From Pseudomonadota bacterium (GTDB lineage: Bacteria > Pseudomonadota > Gammaproteobacteria > Burkholderiales > Burkholderiaceae_C): 39,648 bases of DNA. Below are positions 17,110 through 26,860 of the stretch, piece after piece. The notes under the pieces are model-generated. The model was given only the letters and a program-made list of their open reading frames with translations, searched no databases and had not been told where the DNA came from. Location of the stretch: assembly GCA_029779845.1 (NCBI GenBank), contig JAKOZT010000068.1:1-39648 (forward strand), in the 5' to 3' direction. Positions within the stretch are counted from its first letter, which is position 1, and every line of letters starts with the position of its first letter. Both the position numbers and the translations under genes were made by a program.

Positions 17110-18273
17110 CTAGAAGGCCTCGATGCCCAGCACGGCGGCGGCACGCAGCGCGATCTCGCGCGCCGCCCCGGCCGTGGCCGCGGTGATCGTCAGATGGCCC
17201 ATCTTGCGCCCGCGCCGCGCCTGCGCCTTGCCGTACAGGTGCAGGTGCGCGCCGGGCAGCGCCAGCACGGCGGCCCAGTCGGGCTCGACGGCCTCGTCGC
17301 CGCGCGCGAACCACAGATCGCCGAGCAGGTTCAGCATCAGCGCCGGCGAATGCAGGCGCGGCGCCACCAGCGGCGCGCCGGCCAGCGTGCGCACCTGCAG
17401 CTCGAACTGCGAGACGTCGCAGGCGTCGATGCTGTAGTGGCCGGAGTTGTGCGGGCGCGGCGCCATCTCGTTGGCGACCAGCGAGCCATCGGCGAGCACG
17501 AAGAACTCGACACACAGCACGCCGACGTAGTCCATTGATGCGGCGATGCGCTCGGCCGCCGCGACGGCTGCGTCAGCGAGCTTCGTGTCGATCGCCGCCG
17601 GCACCGTGGTGACGGCGAGGATGCCGTCGCGGTGCAGGTTCTGCTGCACCGGCAGGTGAACGACCTGGCCATCGGCGCCACGCGCCACGATCACGCTGAT
17701 CTCGCCGGCGAGATCGAGGCGCTGTTCCAGCACGCAGGGCACGCGCTTCATCTCGCTCCACGCCGCCGCCAGTTCGGCGCGGTCGCGCACCCGCGCCTGC
17801 CCCTTGCCGTCGTAGCCCAGGCGCGCGGTCTTCAGGATGCCGGGCAGCAGCGCGGCGGCTACCGCATCGAGCTGCGCCGGCGTTTCGATCAGCGCATGCG
17901 CCGCGCACGGCACGCCGCAGCGCTCGAAGTGGCGCTTCTCCAGCGCGCGGTCCTGGCAGATCGCCACCGCGTCGGCGCCCGGCGCCACCGGACGCGAGGC
18001 GGCCAGCGTGCGCAGCGCGGCGGCCGGCACGTTCTCGAACTCGGTGGTGATCGCGGCGCTGCACTGCGCCAGCTGCGCGAGGCCGGCGGCATCGAGGTAC
18101 TCGGCGCGCACGTGATGGTGCGCCACCAGCCCGGCCGGGCTGGCCGCATCGGGGTCGAGCACCGCGGTGGCATAACCGAGCTGTTGAGCGGCGTGCACGA
18201 ACATGCGGCCGAGCTGGCCGCCGCCCATCACGCCGAGCGTCGCGCCGGGGGGGATGAAACGCGCGCCGCTCAC
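17110..18273 (-). CDS. purK: 5-(carboxyamino)imidazole ribonucleotide synthase PurK
   Basis: A 387-residue ATP-grasp enzyme that carboxylates AIR to N5-CAIR with ATP and bicarbonate in purine synthesis. Motifs: [17 protein letters not shown] at the N-terminus, [22 protein letters not shown] in the ATP-grasp domain, and [23 protein letters not shown], the Mg-ATP site. The ATG at 18273 overlaps the purE stop (ATGA), the classic purEK coupling. Length and ends are normal. Confidence 0.96.
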   Translation of the reverse strand: MSGARFIPPGATLGVMGGGQLGRMFVHAAQQLGYATAVLDPDAASPAGLVAHHHVRAEYLDAAGLAQLAQCSAAITTEFENVPAAALRTLAASRPVAPGADAVAICQDRALEKRHFERCGVPCAAHALIETPAQLDAVAAALLPGILKTARLGYDGKGQARVRDRAELAAAWSEMKRVPCVLEQRLDLAGEISVIVARGADGQVVHLPVQQNLHRDGILAVTTVPAAIDTKLADAAVAAAERIAASMDYVGVLCVEFFVLADGSLVANEMAPRPHNSGHYSIDACDVSQFELQVRTLAGAPLVAPRLHSPALMLNLLGDLWFARGDEAVEPDWAAVLALPGAHLHLYGKAQARRGRKMGHLTITAATAGAAREIALRAAAVLGIEAF

Positions 18274-18767
18274 TTGAGTTCGGCGCTCATCGCTCGCGCC
18301 GCTTCGGTCTGGCGCGCGCGGTAGGCATCGAGCCTGGCGCGCAGCGCGGCGTCGGTCGTCGCCAGCATCGCCACCGCGAACAGCGCCGCGTTGGCCGCGC
18401 CGGCCGTGCCGATCGCGAAGGTGGCCACCGGAATGCCCTTGGGCATCTGCACGATCGAGTGCAGCGAATCGACGCCTTGCAGATGGCGGCTGGCCACCGG
18501 CACGCCTAGTACCGGCACGGTGGTCTTGGCGGCCAGCATGCCGGGCAGGTGCGCGGCGCCGCCGGCGCCGGCGATGATCGCGCGCAGGCCGCGCGCGGCC
18601 GCGCCTTCCGCGTAGGCGAACATGTCGTCGGGCATGCGGTGCGCCGAGACGACGCGCGCCTCGTGCGGCACGCCGAACTCGGCGAGGATCTCGGCGGCGT
18701 TCCTGAGGGTCTCCCAGTCGCTGCTGGAACCCATCACGACGCCGACGAGACAGGGGGCGGTGCTCAC
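18270..18767 (-). CDS. purE: N5-carboxyaminoimidazole ribonucleotide mutase PurE (class I)
   Basis: A 165-residue class I PurE, which moves the carboxyl group of N5-CAIR to give CAIR, working directly with PurK. Motifs: [11 protein letters not shown] (8-18), the catalytic [22 protein letters not shown], and [23 protein letters not shown]. It overlaps purK by four bases. Upstream, a REP-like hairpin separates it from fba, so it probably has its own promoter in 18768-18818, although I see no clear hexamers there. purC, which in many Burkholderiales lies between fba and purE, is not present. Confidence 0.96.
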   Translation of the reverse strand: MSTAPCLVGVVMGSSSDWETLRNAAEILAEFGVPHEARVVSAHRMPDDMFAYAEGAAARGLRAIIAGAGGAAHLPGMLAAKTTVPVLGVPVASRHLQGVDSLHSIVQMPKGIPVATFAIGTAGAANAALFAVAMLATTDAALRARLDAYRARQTEAARAMSAELK

Positions 18768-18818
18768 GGCCTGCTCCGGTCTTGCAAAGCCGTCGATTGT
18801 AGGCGGCGCACCGCCAAT

Positions 18819-18892
18819 CCCGTTCAGTCTGAGCCTGTCGAAGCCCGGCCGAGGTGCAGCGCGAGGCCCTTCGACAAGCTCAGGGCGAACAG
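18819..18892. repeat. Inverted pair of REP-like repeats after fba
   Basis: The same unit as at 6874-6946: 18819-18845 on the minus strand and 18865-18892 on the plus strand, both containing TTCGACA-GCTCAG-type cores (the first reads TTCGACAGGCTCAG). They form a long hairpin starting 8 bases beyond the fba stop. This position fits a terminator or mRNA-stabilising structure for fba and separates it from purE. Confidence 0.82.
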
Positions 18893-18899
18893 ATTCGTA

Positions 18900-19964
18900 T
18901 CAGACCACCGTCTGCGCCAGCTCGCCGCGCGCGTAGCGCTGCGTCACCTCGGCCAGCGTCTGCGGCTTGATCTTGCCGGCCTGGCCTTCGCAGCCGAATT
19001 CCAGGTAGCGCTGCTTGCACACCTTGTAGGCCGCTTCGCGCGCCGGCTTGAGCCATTCGCGCGCGTCGAACTTGTCGGGGTTCTCGGCCATGAACTTGCG
19101 CACCGCGCCGGTCATCGCCAGGCGGATGTCGGTGTCGATGTTGATCTTGCGCACGCCGTGCTTGATCGCTTCCTGGATCTCCTCGACCGGCACGCCGTAG
19201 GTCTCCTTCATCTTGCCGCCGTACTGGTTGATGATCGCCAGCAGTTCGGGCGGCACCGACGAAGAGCCGTGCATCACCAGGTGCGTGTTGGGGATGCGCT
19301 TGTGGATCTCCTTGACGCGGCCGATCGCGAGGATGTCGCCGGTGGGCTTGCGGCTGAACTTGTAGGCGCCGTGGCTGGTGCCGATGGCGATGGCCAGCGC
19401 ATCGAGCTGCGTGGCCTTGACGAACACGGCGGCTTCTTCCGGGTCGGTCAGCATTTGGCTGTGATCGAGCTTGCCCTCGGCGCCCACGCCGTCTTCCTCG
19501 CCCGCATCGCCGGTCTCGAGGTTGCCCAGGCAGCCGAGCTCGCCCTCGACGGTGACGCCCACCGCATGCGCCATGTCGACCACCTTGCGCGTGACCTGCA
19601 CGTTGTAGTCGAAGTCGGCCGGCGTCTTGCCGTCCTCGCGCAGCGAGCCGTCCATCATCACCGAGCCGAAGCCGAGCTTGATCGCGCCTTCGCAGATCGC
19701 CGGCGAGGTGCCGTGGTCCTGGTGCATCACCAGCGGGATCTGCGGATAGGCCTCGGTGGCGGCCTGGATCAGGTGCTTGATGAAGGACTCGCCGGCGTAC
19801 TTGCGCGCGCCGGCGCTGGCTTGCAGGATCACCGGCGCGCCGACTTCGCCGGCGGCCTGCATCACCGCCTGCACCTGCTCCAGGTTGTTGACGTTGAAGG
19901 CGGGGATGCCGTAGCTGTTTTCGGCGGCATGGTCGAGCAGCTGGCGCATCGAGACGAGGGGCAT
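18900..19964 (-). CDS. fba: Class II fructose-bisphosphate aldolase
   Basis: A 354-residue zinc-dependent aldolase converting fructose-1,6-bisphosphate to DHAP and GAP, and the reverse in gluconeogenesis. The N-terminus [25 protein letters not shown] is typical of the long class IIB form. Motifs: VMHQDHG (79-85, with Asp83 and zinc-ligand His84), [43 protein letters not shown] and [10 protein letters not shown]. The strand and order pgk-pyk-(ilvA-ppsA)-fba link it to central carbon metabolism. A TAAAAT box at 20018-20013 may serve as its promoter. Confidence 0.96.
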   Translation of the reverse strand: MPLVSMRQLLDHAAENSYGIPAFNVNNLEQVQAVMQAAGEVGAPVILQASAGARKYAGESFIKHLIQAATEAYPQIPLVMHQDHGTSPAICEGAIKLGFGSVMMDGSLREDGKTPADFDYNVQVTRKVVDMAHAVGVTVEGELGCLGNLETGDAGEEDGVGAEGKLDHSQMLTDPEEAAVFVKATQLDALAIAIGTSHGAYKFSRKPTGDILAIGRVKEIHKRIPNTHLVMHGSSSVPPELLAIINQYGGKMKETYGVPVEEIQEAIKHGVRKINIDTDIRLAMTGAVRKFMAENPDKFDAREWLKPAREAAYKVCKQRYLEFGCEGQAGKIKPQTLAEVTQRYARGELAQTVV

Positions 19965-20012
19965 GTCGTTCTCCGGAAGTGAATCGTCCGTAACCTGTCG
20001 GTAACTCCGCCG

Positions 20013-20018
20013 ATTTTA
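20013..20018 (-). promoter_or_regulatory. Candidate -10 box for fba
   Basis: In the 119-base gap between ppsA and fba the minus strand reads TAAAAT, a five-of-six match to the sigma-70 -10 element, about 49 bases before the fba ATG. The expected -35 position is GC-rich and does not match TTGACA. The box stands out against the very GC-rich surroundings but is only a candidate. Confidence 0.35.
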
Positions 20019-20083
20019 GCGAGCGGGGTGATCGCGGCCGGCGCGCACCCCGCCCGCATCCGGGGGATCGCACCACACGGAAT

Positions 20084-22477
20084 TCAAGACTTCGCGGCCT
20101 CGATCTCCGCGAGCATGCGCATCGTGCGCAGCACCGTGTCGGGCGTCAGGCTGATGCTGTCGATCCCGAGGCCGACGAGGTATTTCGCGATCTCCGGATG
20201 GTCGCTCGGCGCCTGGCCGCAGATGCCGCTGTGGCGGCGGTTGCGCTTGGCGCCCTCCACCGCCAGCGCAAGCATCTTCAGCATGCCGGGGTCGCGCTCG
20301 TCGAAGGACTCGGCGACGATCGCGCTGTCGCGATCCACCCCGAGCGTCAGCTGGGTCAGGTCGTTCGAGCCGATCGAGAAGCCGTCGAAGAGCTGCGCGA
20401 ACTCGTCGATCAGCAGCACGTTGTTCGGGATCTCGCACATCACGTAGACCTGCAGGCCGTTCTCGCCCCGCTTCAAGCCGTGGCTGGCCATCGCATCGAG
20501 AACGCGCCGTGCTTCGTCGAGGCGGCGGCAGAACGGCACCATCACCTTCAGGTTGCTCAGTCCCATCTCGCCGCGCACGCGCGCCAGCGCCTTGCATTCG
20601 AGCGCGAAGCCTTCCGCATAGGCCGGGTGCACGTAGCGCGCCGCGCCGCGGAAGCCGATCATCGGGTTCTCCTCGTGCGGCTCGAAGGCGCGCCCGCCGA
20701 GCAGCGCGGCGTACTCGTTGCTCTTGAAGTCCGACAGCCGCACGATCACCGGGCGCGGGTAGAAGGCCGCGGCGATGGTGCCTATGCCTTCGGCGAGGCG
20801 CTCGACGAAGTAGCTCGCGCCGTCGGCATGGCCGGCGATCAGCGCCAGCACCTGCGCGCGCTCCTTGTCGTCGGCGATGCGCTCGGGGTGCAGCAGCGCC
20901 ATCGGATGCACCTTGATGTGCTCGTTGATGACGAACTCCATGCGCGCGAGACCCACGCCGTCGCAGGGCAGCAGGCTCACCTGGAAGGCCAGCTCGGGGT
21001 TGCCGAGGTTGACCATGATTTCGGTGCGGGGCTTCTTCAGGCCCTCGATGTCGCTGACCTCGCGGTGGAAGGCCACCTCGCCGGCGTAGACCTTGCCCAC
21101 CGCGCCCTCGGCGCAGGAGACCGTGACACGCTCGCCCTCGGCCAGGGCGGTGGTGGCGTGCTCGGCGCCGACCACCGCCGGAATGCCCAGCTCGCGCGCG
21201 ACGATCGCCGCATGGCAGGTGCGCCCGCCGCGATTCGTGACGATGGCGGCGGCGGTTTTCATCACCGGCTCCCAGTCGGGCGTGGTGGTGTCGGCCACCA
21301 GCACTTCGCCGGGTTTGAATTCGGCGAGGTGGCGGGCGTCGGCGATGCGACGCACGGCGCCCGTGGCGATGCGCGCGCCGACCGCGCGGCCGCGCGCTTT
21401 CACCTCGCCCTTGCCGTCGAGCACGAACTCCTCGATCTGCGTCGCCTTGCGCTGGGAGGCTGCGGTTTCCGGCCGCGCCTGCACGATGTAGAGAGCGCCG
21501 TCCGGCCCGTCCTTGGCCCACTCGATGTCCATCGCGCGGCCGTAGTGGTCCTCGATCTTGATCGCCGCGCCGGCGAGTTCCAGCACGTCGGCATCGCTGA
21601 GGCAGAAGCGCGCCCGATCCGCCCGCGGCGTCGGCCGGTTCACCACCGGCTCGCGCGTGCGACCGCTGGCATAGACCATCTGCACCTGCTTGTCGCCCAG
21701 CGTGCGGCGCAGCACGCTGCGAAAACCCTGCCGGTAGGTCGGCTTGTGCACGTAGAACTCGTCGGGGTCGACGCTGCCCTGCACCACGTTCTCGCCCAGC
21801 CCCCAGGCGCCGGTGACGAACACCATGTCGGGGTGGCCGGACTCGGTGTCGATCGTGAACATCACGCCGCTGGACGCGAGGTCGCTGCGCACCATCTGCA
21901 TCACCGCCACCGACAGGAACACCTTGAAGTGGTCGAAGCCGTTGTCGACGCGGTACGAGATCGCGCGGTCGGTGAAGAGGGATGCCTGGCAGCGTTTGAC
22001 CGCGTCGAGCAGCATCTCCTCGCCCTGGATGTTCAGGTAGGTGTCGTGCTGGCCCGCGAAGCTGGCGTTGGGCAGATCCTCGGCGGTGGCCGAGCTGCGC
22101 ACCGCCACGCTCAGATCGTCGCCGTGGCGCGCCACCAGCTCGCGCCAGGCTTCGCGGATCGTCGTCTCGACGTGCCTGGGCATGGGCGCGCCGTAGACCA
22201 CTTCGCGGCAGCGCTGCCCGGCGCGCGCCAGCGCCTTGACGTCGCGCTTGTCCAAGCCGTCGAGCGCGCGGTGCAGCTCGCCCCAGGCATCGGCTTCGTC
22301 GAGCGCCTCGCGGTAGGCCTCGGCCGTCACCGCGAAGCCTTCGGGAATGCGCACGCCCAGCGGCGCCAGCTCGCGCACCATCTCGCCGAGCGAGGCGTTC
22401 TTGCCGCCGACCAGCGGCAGGTCGGCCAGCGTCAGGTCACGGAACCAGCGGATGCAACTCGTCGGCGCGCTCGTCAT
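20084..22477 (-). CDS. ppsA: Phosphoenolpyruvate synthase
   Basis: A 797-residue PEP synthase that turns pyruvate, ATP and water into PEP, AMP and phosphate for gluconeogenesis. The N-terminal ATP-binding domain shows VGGKNASLGEMVREL, RIPEGFAVTA, AVRSSATAEDLPNASFAGQ and GAWGLGENVVQG. The central swivelling domain carries the phospho-histidine in GGRTCHAAIVAREL. The C-terminal PEP/pyruvate barrel has GVGLARMEFVIN, GFRGAARYVHP, MVPFCRR, MCEIPNN and SIGSNDLTQLTLGVDRDS. ATG 22477 is preferred (GGGAG upstream); 22510 is in frame and adds 11 residues. It lies 69 bases after ilvA. The regulator PpsR, often next to ppsA, is not here. Confidence 0.95.
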   Translation of the reverse strand: MTSAPTSCIRWFRDLTLADLPLVGGKNASLGEMVRELAPLGVRIPEGFAVTAEAYREALDEADAWGELHRALDGLDKRDVKALARAGQRCREVVYGAPMPRHVETTIREAWRELVARHGDDLSVAVRSSATAEDLPNASFAGQHDTYLNIQGEEMLLDAVKRCQASLFTDRAISYRVDNGFDHFKVFLSVAVMQMVRSDLASSGVMFTIDTESGHPDMVFVTGAWGLGENVVQGSVDPDEFYVHKPTYRQGFRSVLRRTLGDKQVQMVYASGRTREPVVNRPTPRADRARFCLSDADVLELAGAAIKIEDHYGRAMDIEWAKDGPDGALYIVQARPETAASQRKATQIEEFVLDGKGEVKARGRAVGARIATGAVRRIADARHLAEFKPGEVLVADTTTPDWEPVMKTAAAIVTNRGGRTCHAAIVARELGIPAVVGAEHATTALAEGERVTVSCAEGAVGKVYAGEVAFHREVSDIEGLKKPRTEIMVNLGNPELAFQVSLLPCDGVGLARMEFVINEHIKVHPMALLHPERIADDKERAQVLALIAGHADGASYFVERLAEGIGTIAAAFYPRPVIVRLSDFKSNEYAALLGGRAFEPHEENPMIGFRGAARYVHPAYAEGFALECKALARVRGEMGLSNLKVMVPFCRRLDEARRVLDAMASHGLKRGENGLQVYVMCEIPNNVLLIDEFAQLFDGFSIGSNDLTQLTLGVDRDSAIVAESFDERDPGMLKMLALAVEGAKRNRRHSGICGQAPSDHPEIAKYLVGLGIDSISLTPDTVLRTMRMLAEIEAAKS

Positions 22478-22546
22478 GGCGGGACTCCCGGGGCCAGGGC
22501 AATCGTTCATGCTCCGCCCGCGCCGGCCAGCCCGGCTTGAGAACGC

Positions 22547-23758
22547 TCAACCGATGCGCTCGGCGCGGTAGCCCTGCTCGCGCAGCGCGGCGAGGATCTG
22601 CGCGATGTGCTCCACGCCGCGCGTCTGCACCACCACCTCGATCTCGGCGCGCTCCACCGACAGCGAGGTGAAGGCACGCTGGTGCTCCACCGAGTCGATG
22701 TTCGCGCCGAGCTTGCCCAGCAGCGTGGCGACATCGGCCAGCGCGCCGGGCACGTCGCGGATGTCCAGGCGCAGCCGCGCCAGCCGGCCCGACTTGACCA
22801 TGCCGCGCTGGATGATCTCGGCCAGCACCAGCGGCTCGATGTTGCCGCCGCTGAGCACCAGGCCGACGCGCCGGCCGGCGAAGCGCGCGCCGTGTTTCAT
22901 CAGCGCGGCCAGGCCGACCGCGCCGGCGCCTTCGACCACCGTCTTCTCAATCTCCAGCAGCATCAGGATGGCCTGCTCGATGTCGTCTTCGGCGACCAGC
23001 AGCACGTCGTCGACCAGCGAGCGCATCAGCGGCAGCGTCAGCGCACCGGGCACCTTCACCGCGATGCCGTCGGCGATGGTGGCCTGCGCGCTCTCGCGCT
23101 GGCCGTTGTGCGCGGCGTTCCAGGCCGCGGGGAAGCGCTCGGTCTGCACGCCGATCACCTCGATGCCGGGGCGCAGCGCTTTCGCCGCGGTGGCGATGCC
23201 GGAGATCAACCCGCCGCCGCCGATCGCGACCAGCAGCACGTCGAGCTGCGGCTGCGCGGCCAGCATTTCGAGCGCGATCGTGCCCTGCCCCGCCGCCACC
23301 GCGAGGTCGTCGTAGGGGTGCACCACCGTCAGGCCGCGCTCGCGCGCCAGCGCCAGGCCCAGCGCGCGCGCATCGTCGAAGGTGTCGCCTTCGAGCACCA
23401 CCGTGGCGCCGAAGCGGCGCGTGTTCTCCACCTTCACCGCCGGCGCGAAACGCGGCATCACGATCGTGGCCGGGATGTGCATGCGCTGCGCGTGATACGC
23501 CACGCCCTGAGCGTGGTTGCCGGCCGACACCGCCAGCACGCCGGCCGCGCGCTCGGCCGCGCCCAGCTGCGCCATCTTGTTGAGCGCGCCGCGCTCCTTG
23601 AACGAGGCGGTGAACTGGTGGTTCTCGAACTTGAGGAAGACCTCGCAGCCGGCCAGCGCCGACAGCGTGCGCGAGTGCAGGCAGGGCGTGTCGACCACCT
23701 CGCCGCGCAGGCGCTGCGCGGCGGCCTGCACATCGGCGAGCGTCAGCGTCGCAGCCAT
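22547..23758 (-). CDS. ilvA: Threonine ammonia-lyase, short form with one ACT domain
   Basis: A 403-residue PLP enzyme deaminating threonine to 2-oxobutyrate, the entry to isoleucine synthesis. The PLP lysine is Lys54 in ASFKERGALNK. Other motifs are FENHQFT, SAGNHAQGVAYHA, the phosphate loop GGGGLISG and VLSGGNIEP. A C-terminal ACT-like domain (about 325-403) begins RLARLRLDIRDVPGALADV. The length fits the short TdcB/IlvA-like type with one ACT domain rather than the roughly 510-residue biosynthetic IlvA with two regulatory domains, so its role may be catabolic or biosynthetic. The ATG overlaps the pyk stop by one base (TGATG). Confidence 0.9.
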   Translation of the reverse strand: MAATLTLADVQAAAQRLRGEVVDTPCLHSRTLSALAGCEVFLKFENHQFTASFKERGALNKMAQLGAAERAAGVLAVSAGNHAQGVAYHAQRMHIPATIVMPRFAPAVKVENTRRFGATVVLEGDTFDDARALGLALARERGLTVVHPYDDLAVAAGQGTIALEMLAAQPQLDVLLVAIGGGGLISGIATAAKALRPGIEVIGVQTERFPAAWNAAHNGQRESAQATIADGIAVKVPGALTLPLMRSLVDDVLLVAEDDIEQAILMLLEIEKTVVEGAGAVGLAALMKHGARFAGRRVGLVLSGGNIEPLVLAEIIQRGMVKSGRLARLRLDIRDVPGALADVATLLGKLGANIDSVEHQRAFTSLSVERAEIEVVVQTRGVEHIAQILAALREQGYRAERIG

Positions 23759-25188
23759 CACGCCACGCGGCAGACCTTCAGCATGTTGGTGCCGCCCGGG
23801 TAGCCCATCGGCTCGCCGCAGGTGATCGCGTAGGTGTCGCCGGGGCGCAGCACGCCGCGCTCGACGAGCAGCTTCTCGGCCGCCGCGAGCGCCTGGTCGC
23901 GGTCGGTGTGCACCGGCATCAGCAGCGGGCGCACGTTGCGGTACAGCGTCATCTTGCGCTGCGACACCAGCTGCGTGGTCAGCCCGAAGATCGGCACCTT
24001 GACGTTGTGCCGGCTCATCCACAGCGCCGTCGAGCCCGATTCGGTCAGCGCCAGGATGGCCTTGCAGCCGAGGTGGTGCGCGGTGAACAGCGCGCCCATC
24101 GCGATCGACTGGTCGATGCGGCCGAACTTCTTGTTGGTGAAGTCGGTCTCGATGGTCACGTCTTCCGCCGCTTCGGCTTCCAGCGCGATCGCCGCCATCT
24201 GCACGATCGTCTCCACCGGGTACTTGCCCGCGGCCGTCTCGGCGCTGAGCATCACCGCGTCGGTGCCGTCGAGCACCGCGTTGGCCACGTCGCTGACCTC
24301 GGCGCGCGTGGGCACCGGGTTGACGATCATCGACTCCATCATCTGCGTCGCGGTGATGACCACCTTGTCCATCTCGCGCGCCATGCGGATCATGCGTTTC
24401 TGCAGGGCCGGCACCGCCGCGTTGCCGACCTCCACCGCGAGGTCGCCGCGCGCGACCATGATGCCGTCGCTCGCCTTGAGGATCTGGTCGAGCACCGGCA
24501 CCGCCTCGCTGCGCTCGATCTTGGCGATCATCGCCGGCTTGTGGCGCCACGGCTCGCCGGCCACGTTGGCGAGCTGGCGCGCCATCTCCATGTCGGTGGC
24601 GTTCTTCGGGAAGCTCACCGCCAGGTATTCGCACTGGAAGGACATCGCGGTGCGGATGTCCTCCATGTCCTTGGCGGTCAGCGCCGGCGCGGTCAGCCCG
24701 CCGCCGGCCTTGTTGATGCCCTTGTTGTTGGACAGCTCGCCGCCGATCACCACGGTGGTGACGACCTCGTCGCCGCGCACCGCCTCCACGGCCAGCTTGA
24801 TCAGCCCGTCGTTGAGCAGCAGCGTGTCGCCGGGCTTCACGTCGCGCGGCAGGTCCTTGTAGTCGAGGCCGACGCGCTCGTGGTTGCCCAGGGCGCTGGT
24901 GGCCGCGTCGAGGACGAAGCTCTGGCCGGGCTGCAGCACCGTCGAGCCGCCGTCGAACTTGCCGACGCGGATCTTCGGGCCCTGCAGGTCGGCCATGATC
25001 GCGACCTCCTTGCCGCTGCGCGCCGCCACCTCGCGCACCAGCGCGGCGCGGTCGATGTGGTCCTGCGCCTTGCCGTGCGAGAAGTTCAGCCGCACCACGT
25101 CGACCCCGGCGCGCATCATGCGCTCCAGCACCTCGGGGGAACTGGACGCGGGGCCGAGCGTGGCGACGATCTTGGTGGCGCGGGGCAT
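23758..25188 (-). CDS. pyk: Pyruvate kinase
   Basis: A 476-residue pyruvate kinase making pyruvate and ATP from PEP and ADP, the last glycolytic step. Motifs: MPRATKIVATLGPASSS at the N-terminus, VVRLNFSHG, IMADLQGPKIRVG, the active-site stretch AMIAKIERSEAV, DGIMVARGDLAVEVG, ITATQMMESM, DAVMLSAETAAGKYP, and the C-terminal domain with LTESGSTALWMSRH. It sits between pgk (75 bases upstream) and ilvA (one-base overlap downstream). Having pyk and ppsA in one run places the opposing PEP/pyruvate steps side by side. Confidence 0.96.
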   Translation of the reverse strand: MPRATKIVATLGPASSSPEVLERMMRAGVDVVRLNFSHGKAQDHIDRAALVREVAARSGKEVAIMADLQGPKIRVGKFDGGSTVLQPGQSFVLDAATSALGNHERVGLDYKDLPRDVKPGDTLLLNDGLIKLAVEAVRGDEVVTTVVIGGELSNNKGINKAGGGLTAPALTAKDMEDIRTAMSFQCEYLAVSFPKNATDMEMARQLANVAGEPWRHKPAMIAKIERSEAVPVLDQILKASDGIMVARGDLAVEVGNAAVPALQKRMIRMAREMDKVVITATQMMESMIVNPVPTRAEVSDVANAVLDGTDAVMLSAETAAGKYPVETIVQMAAIALEAEAAEDVTIETDFTNKKFGRIDQSIAMGALFTAHHLGCKAILALTESGSTALWMSRHNVKVPIFGLTTQLVSQRKMTLYRNVRPLLMPVHTDRDQALAAAEKLLVERGVLRPGDTYAITCGEPMGYPGGTNMLKVCRVA

Positions 25189-25253
25189 GGAGTCTCCGTG
25201 AAGCGGGGTCGTGGAATTATCGAAGCGTGCCGGCGCGCCGACCCCGGAATGCC

Positions 25254-25270
25254 GGCATGACTGTCATGCC
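25254..25270. repeat. 17-bp perfect dyad across the pgk stop codon
   Basis: GGCATGAC, one base, GTCATGCC: eight-base perfect arms overlapping the last codons and stop of pgk. No T-run follows on the minus strand. A short attenuating hairpin between pgk and pyk is possible, but the one-base loop means the real RNA stem would be shorter. Confidence 0.4.
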
Positions 25271-26457
25271 TGCGCGCGCTTGGCGAGGATCTCGAAGGCC
25301 GGCAGCGTCTTGCCCTCCAGCACCTCGAGGAAGGCGCCGCCGCCGGTGGAGATGTAGCCCACCTGCTTGTCGATGCCGTACTTGGCGATCGCGGCCAGCG
25401 TGTCGCCGCCGCCCGCGATGCTGAAGGCGCTGCTCTTCGCGATGGCGCGCACGATGGCTTCCGTGCCCTTGGCGAAGGCGTCGAACTCGAACACGCCCAC
25501 CGGGCCGTTCCAGACGATGGTGCCGGCGGCTTCGAGCATGCCGGCGAGCTGCGCGGCGGTCTGCGGGCCGATGTCGAGGATCAGGTCGTCGGGGGCGACG
25601 TCGTTGGCGGCCTTCACGGTCGCCTTCGCATCGGCCTTGAACTCCTTGGCGGTCACCACGTCGACCGGGATCGGCACCGCGGCGCCGCGGGCCTTCATCG
25701 CCTCGATTACCGCCTTGGCGTCGCCCACCAGATCCTTCTCGGCCAGGCTGTTGCCGATCGGCAGGCCGGCGGCGAGCATGAAGGTGTTGGCGATGCCGCC
25801 GCCGACGATCAGCTGGTCGACGTTCTTGGCCAGCGATTGCAGGATGGTCAGCTTGGTGCTGACCTTCGAGCCGGCGACGATCGCCACCAGCGGGCGCTTC
25901 GGGTTCGCCAGCGCCTTCGAGATCGCGTCGATCTCGGCGGCCAGCAGCGGGCCGGCGCAGGCGATCTTGGCGAACTGCGCGATGCCGTAGGTGGAAGCCT
26001 CGGCACGGTGCGCGGTGCCGAAGGCGTCGTGCACGAAGATGTCGCACAGCGCGGCCATCTTCTTCGCCAGCTCCTCGTTGTTCTTCTTCTCGCCCTTGTT
26101 GAGGCGGCAGTTCTCCAGCATCACCACCTGGCCGGGCGCGACCTGCACGCCATCGACCCAGTTCGACACCAGCTTGACCTCGCGGCCGAGCAGCTCGCCC
26201 ATGCGAGCCGCCACCGGCGCGAGCGAATCCTCCGGCTTGAACTCGCCCTCGGTCGGGCGGCCCAGGTGCGAGGTGACCATCACCGCGGCGCCGGCCTTCA
26301 GGGCCATCTCGACGCAGGGCACGCTGGCGCGGATGCGCGTGTCCTCGGTGATGTTGCCCGCATCGTCCTGCGGCACGTTGAGGTCGGCACGGATGAAGAC
26401 ACGCTGGCCGGACACCTTGCCGGCGGCGATCAGGTCGCTGAAACGAAGCACGTTCAT
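25264..26457 (-). CDS. pgk: Phosphoglycerate kinase
   Basis: A 397-residue phosphoglycerate kinase interconverting 1,3-bisphosphoglycerate plus ADP and 3-phosphoglycerate plus ATP. Motifs: [14 protein letters not shown] (19-32), [73 protein letters not shown] and [12 protein letters not shown]. The ATG at 26457 matches the usual N-terminus MNVLRFSDL. The 64-base gap to azlD includes an AT-richer stretch (TTACCTTATCATC on the minus strand) that may hold a promoter. gap is not adjacent. Confidence 0.96.
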   Translation of the reverse strand: MNVLRFSDLIAAGKVSGQRVFIRADLNVPQDDAGNITEDTRIRASVPCVEMALKAGAAVMVTSHLGRPTEGEFKPEDSLAPVAARMGELLGREVKLVSNWVDGVQVAPGQVVMLENCRLNKGEKKNNEELAKKMAALCDIFVHDAFGTAHRAEASTYGIAQFAKIACAGPLLAAEIDAISKALANPKRPLVAIVAGSKVSTKLTILQSLAKNVDQLIVGGGIANTFMLAAGLPIGNSLAEKDLVGDAKAVIEAMKARGAAVPIPVDVVTAKEFKADAKATVKAANDVAPDDLILDIGPQTAAQLAGMLEAAGTIVWNGPVGVFEFDAFAKGTEAIVRAIAKSSAFSIAGGGDTLAAIAKYGIDKQVGYISTGGGAFLEVLEGKTLPAFEILAKRAQA

Positions 26458-26521
26458 GATGAAACTCGATGGTTGATGATAAGGTAACTTGGTTACGGCG
26501 CGAATCCGGCGCAACGGCTGC

Positions 26522-26860
26522 TCACCATCCCCACCACCATCGCAATGGCAGGAACACGGCCAGACCGGCGAGCAGCGGCCCGAGCACGCCCGGGCGCCAG
26601 AGGTAGTACAGCGTGGCGGCGAGCACGGCGGGCAGCCGGGCATCCTGCCAGGTGGCGATCAACGCTCCGCGGGTCATGATCACCTCCGGGACCACGACCG
26701 CGGCCAGCGCCGCGAGCGGCGCCACCTTCAGGCCACGCTGCAACCAGTCCGGGATCTTGACCTCGCGCTCGGGAAAAAGAAAGAAGCCGCGCGTGACCAC
26801 CGTCACCACCGCCAGGCCGAGGATGGTCAGCGCGCCCCAGGCCCCGTCGATCGTCGTCAT
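26522..26860 (-). CDS. azlD: AzlD family branched-chain amino-acid exporter subunit
   Basis: A 112-residue membrane protein with about four helices: residues 8-28, 44-62 ([17 protein letters not shown]), 76-88 and 92-106. The residues VVTRGFFLF and [22 protein letters not shown] match the AzlD family, the small partner of AzlC in exporting branched-chain amino acids. The ATG overlaps the azlC stop (ATGA). A tryptophan-rich end (RWWWGW) closes the protein. Nearby ilvA makes a shared link to branched-chain metabolism plausible but unproven. Confidence 0.88.
   Translation of the reverse strand: MTTIDGAWGALTILGLAVVTVVTRGFFLFPEREVKIPDWLQRGLKVAPLAALAAVVVPEVIMTRGALIATWQDARLPAVLAATLYYLWRPGVLGPLLAGLAVFLPLRWWWGW

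Noticed and set aside
25254..25270. Intrinsic terminator after pgk
   Set aside because: The dyad has a one-base loop, no T-run, and overlaps the stop codon; kept only as a low-confidence repeat.
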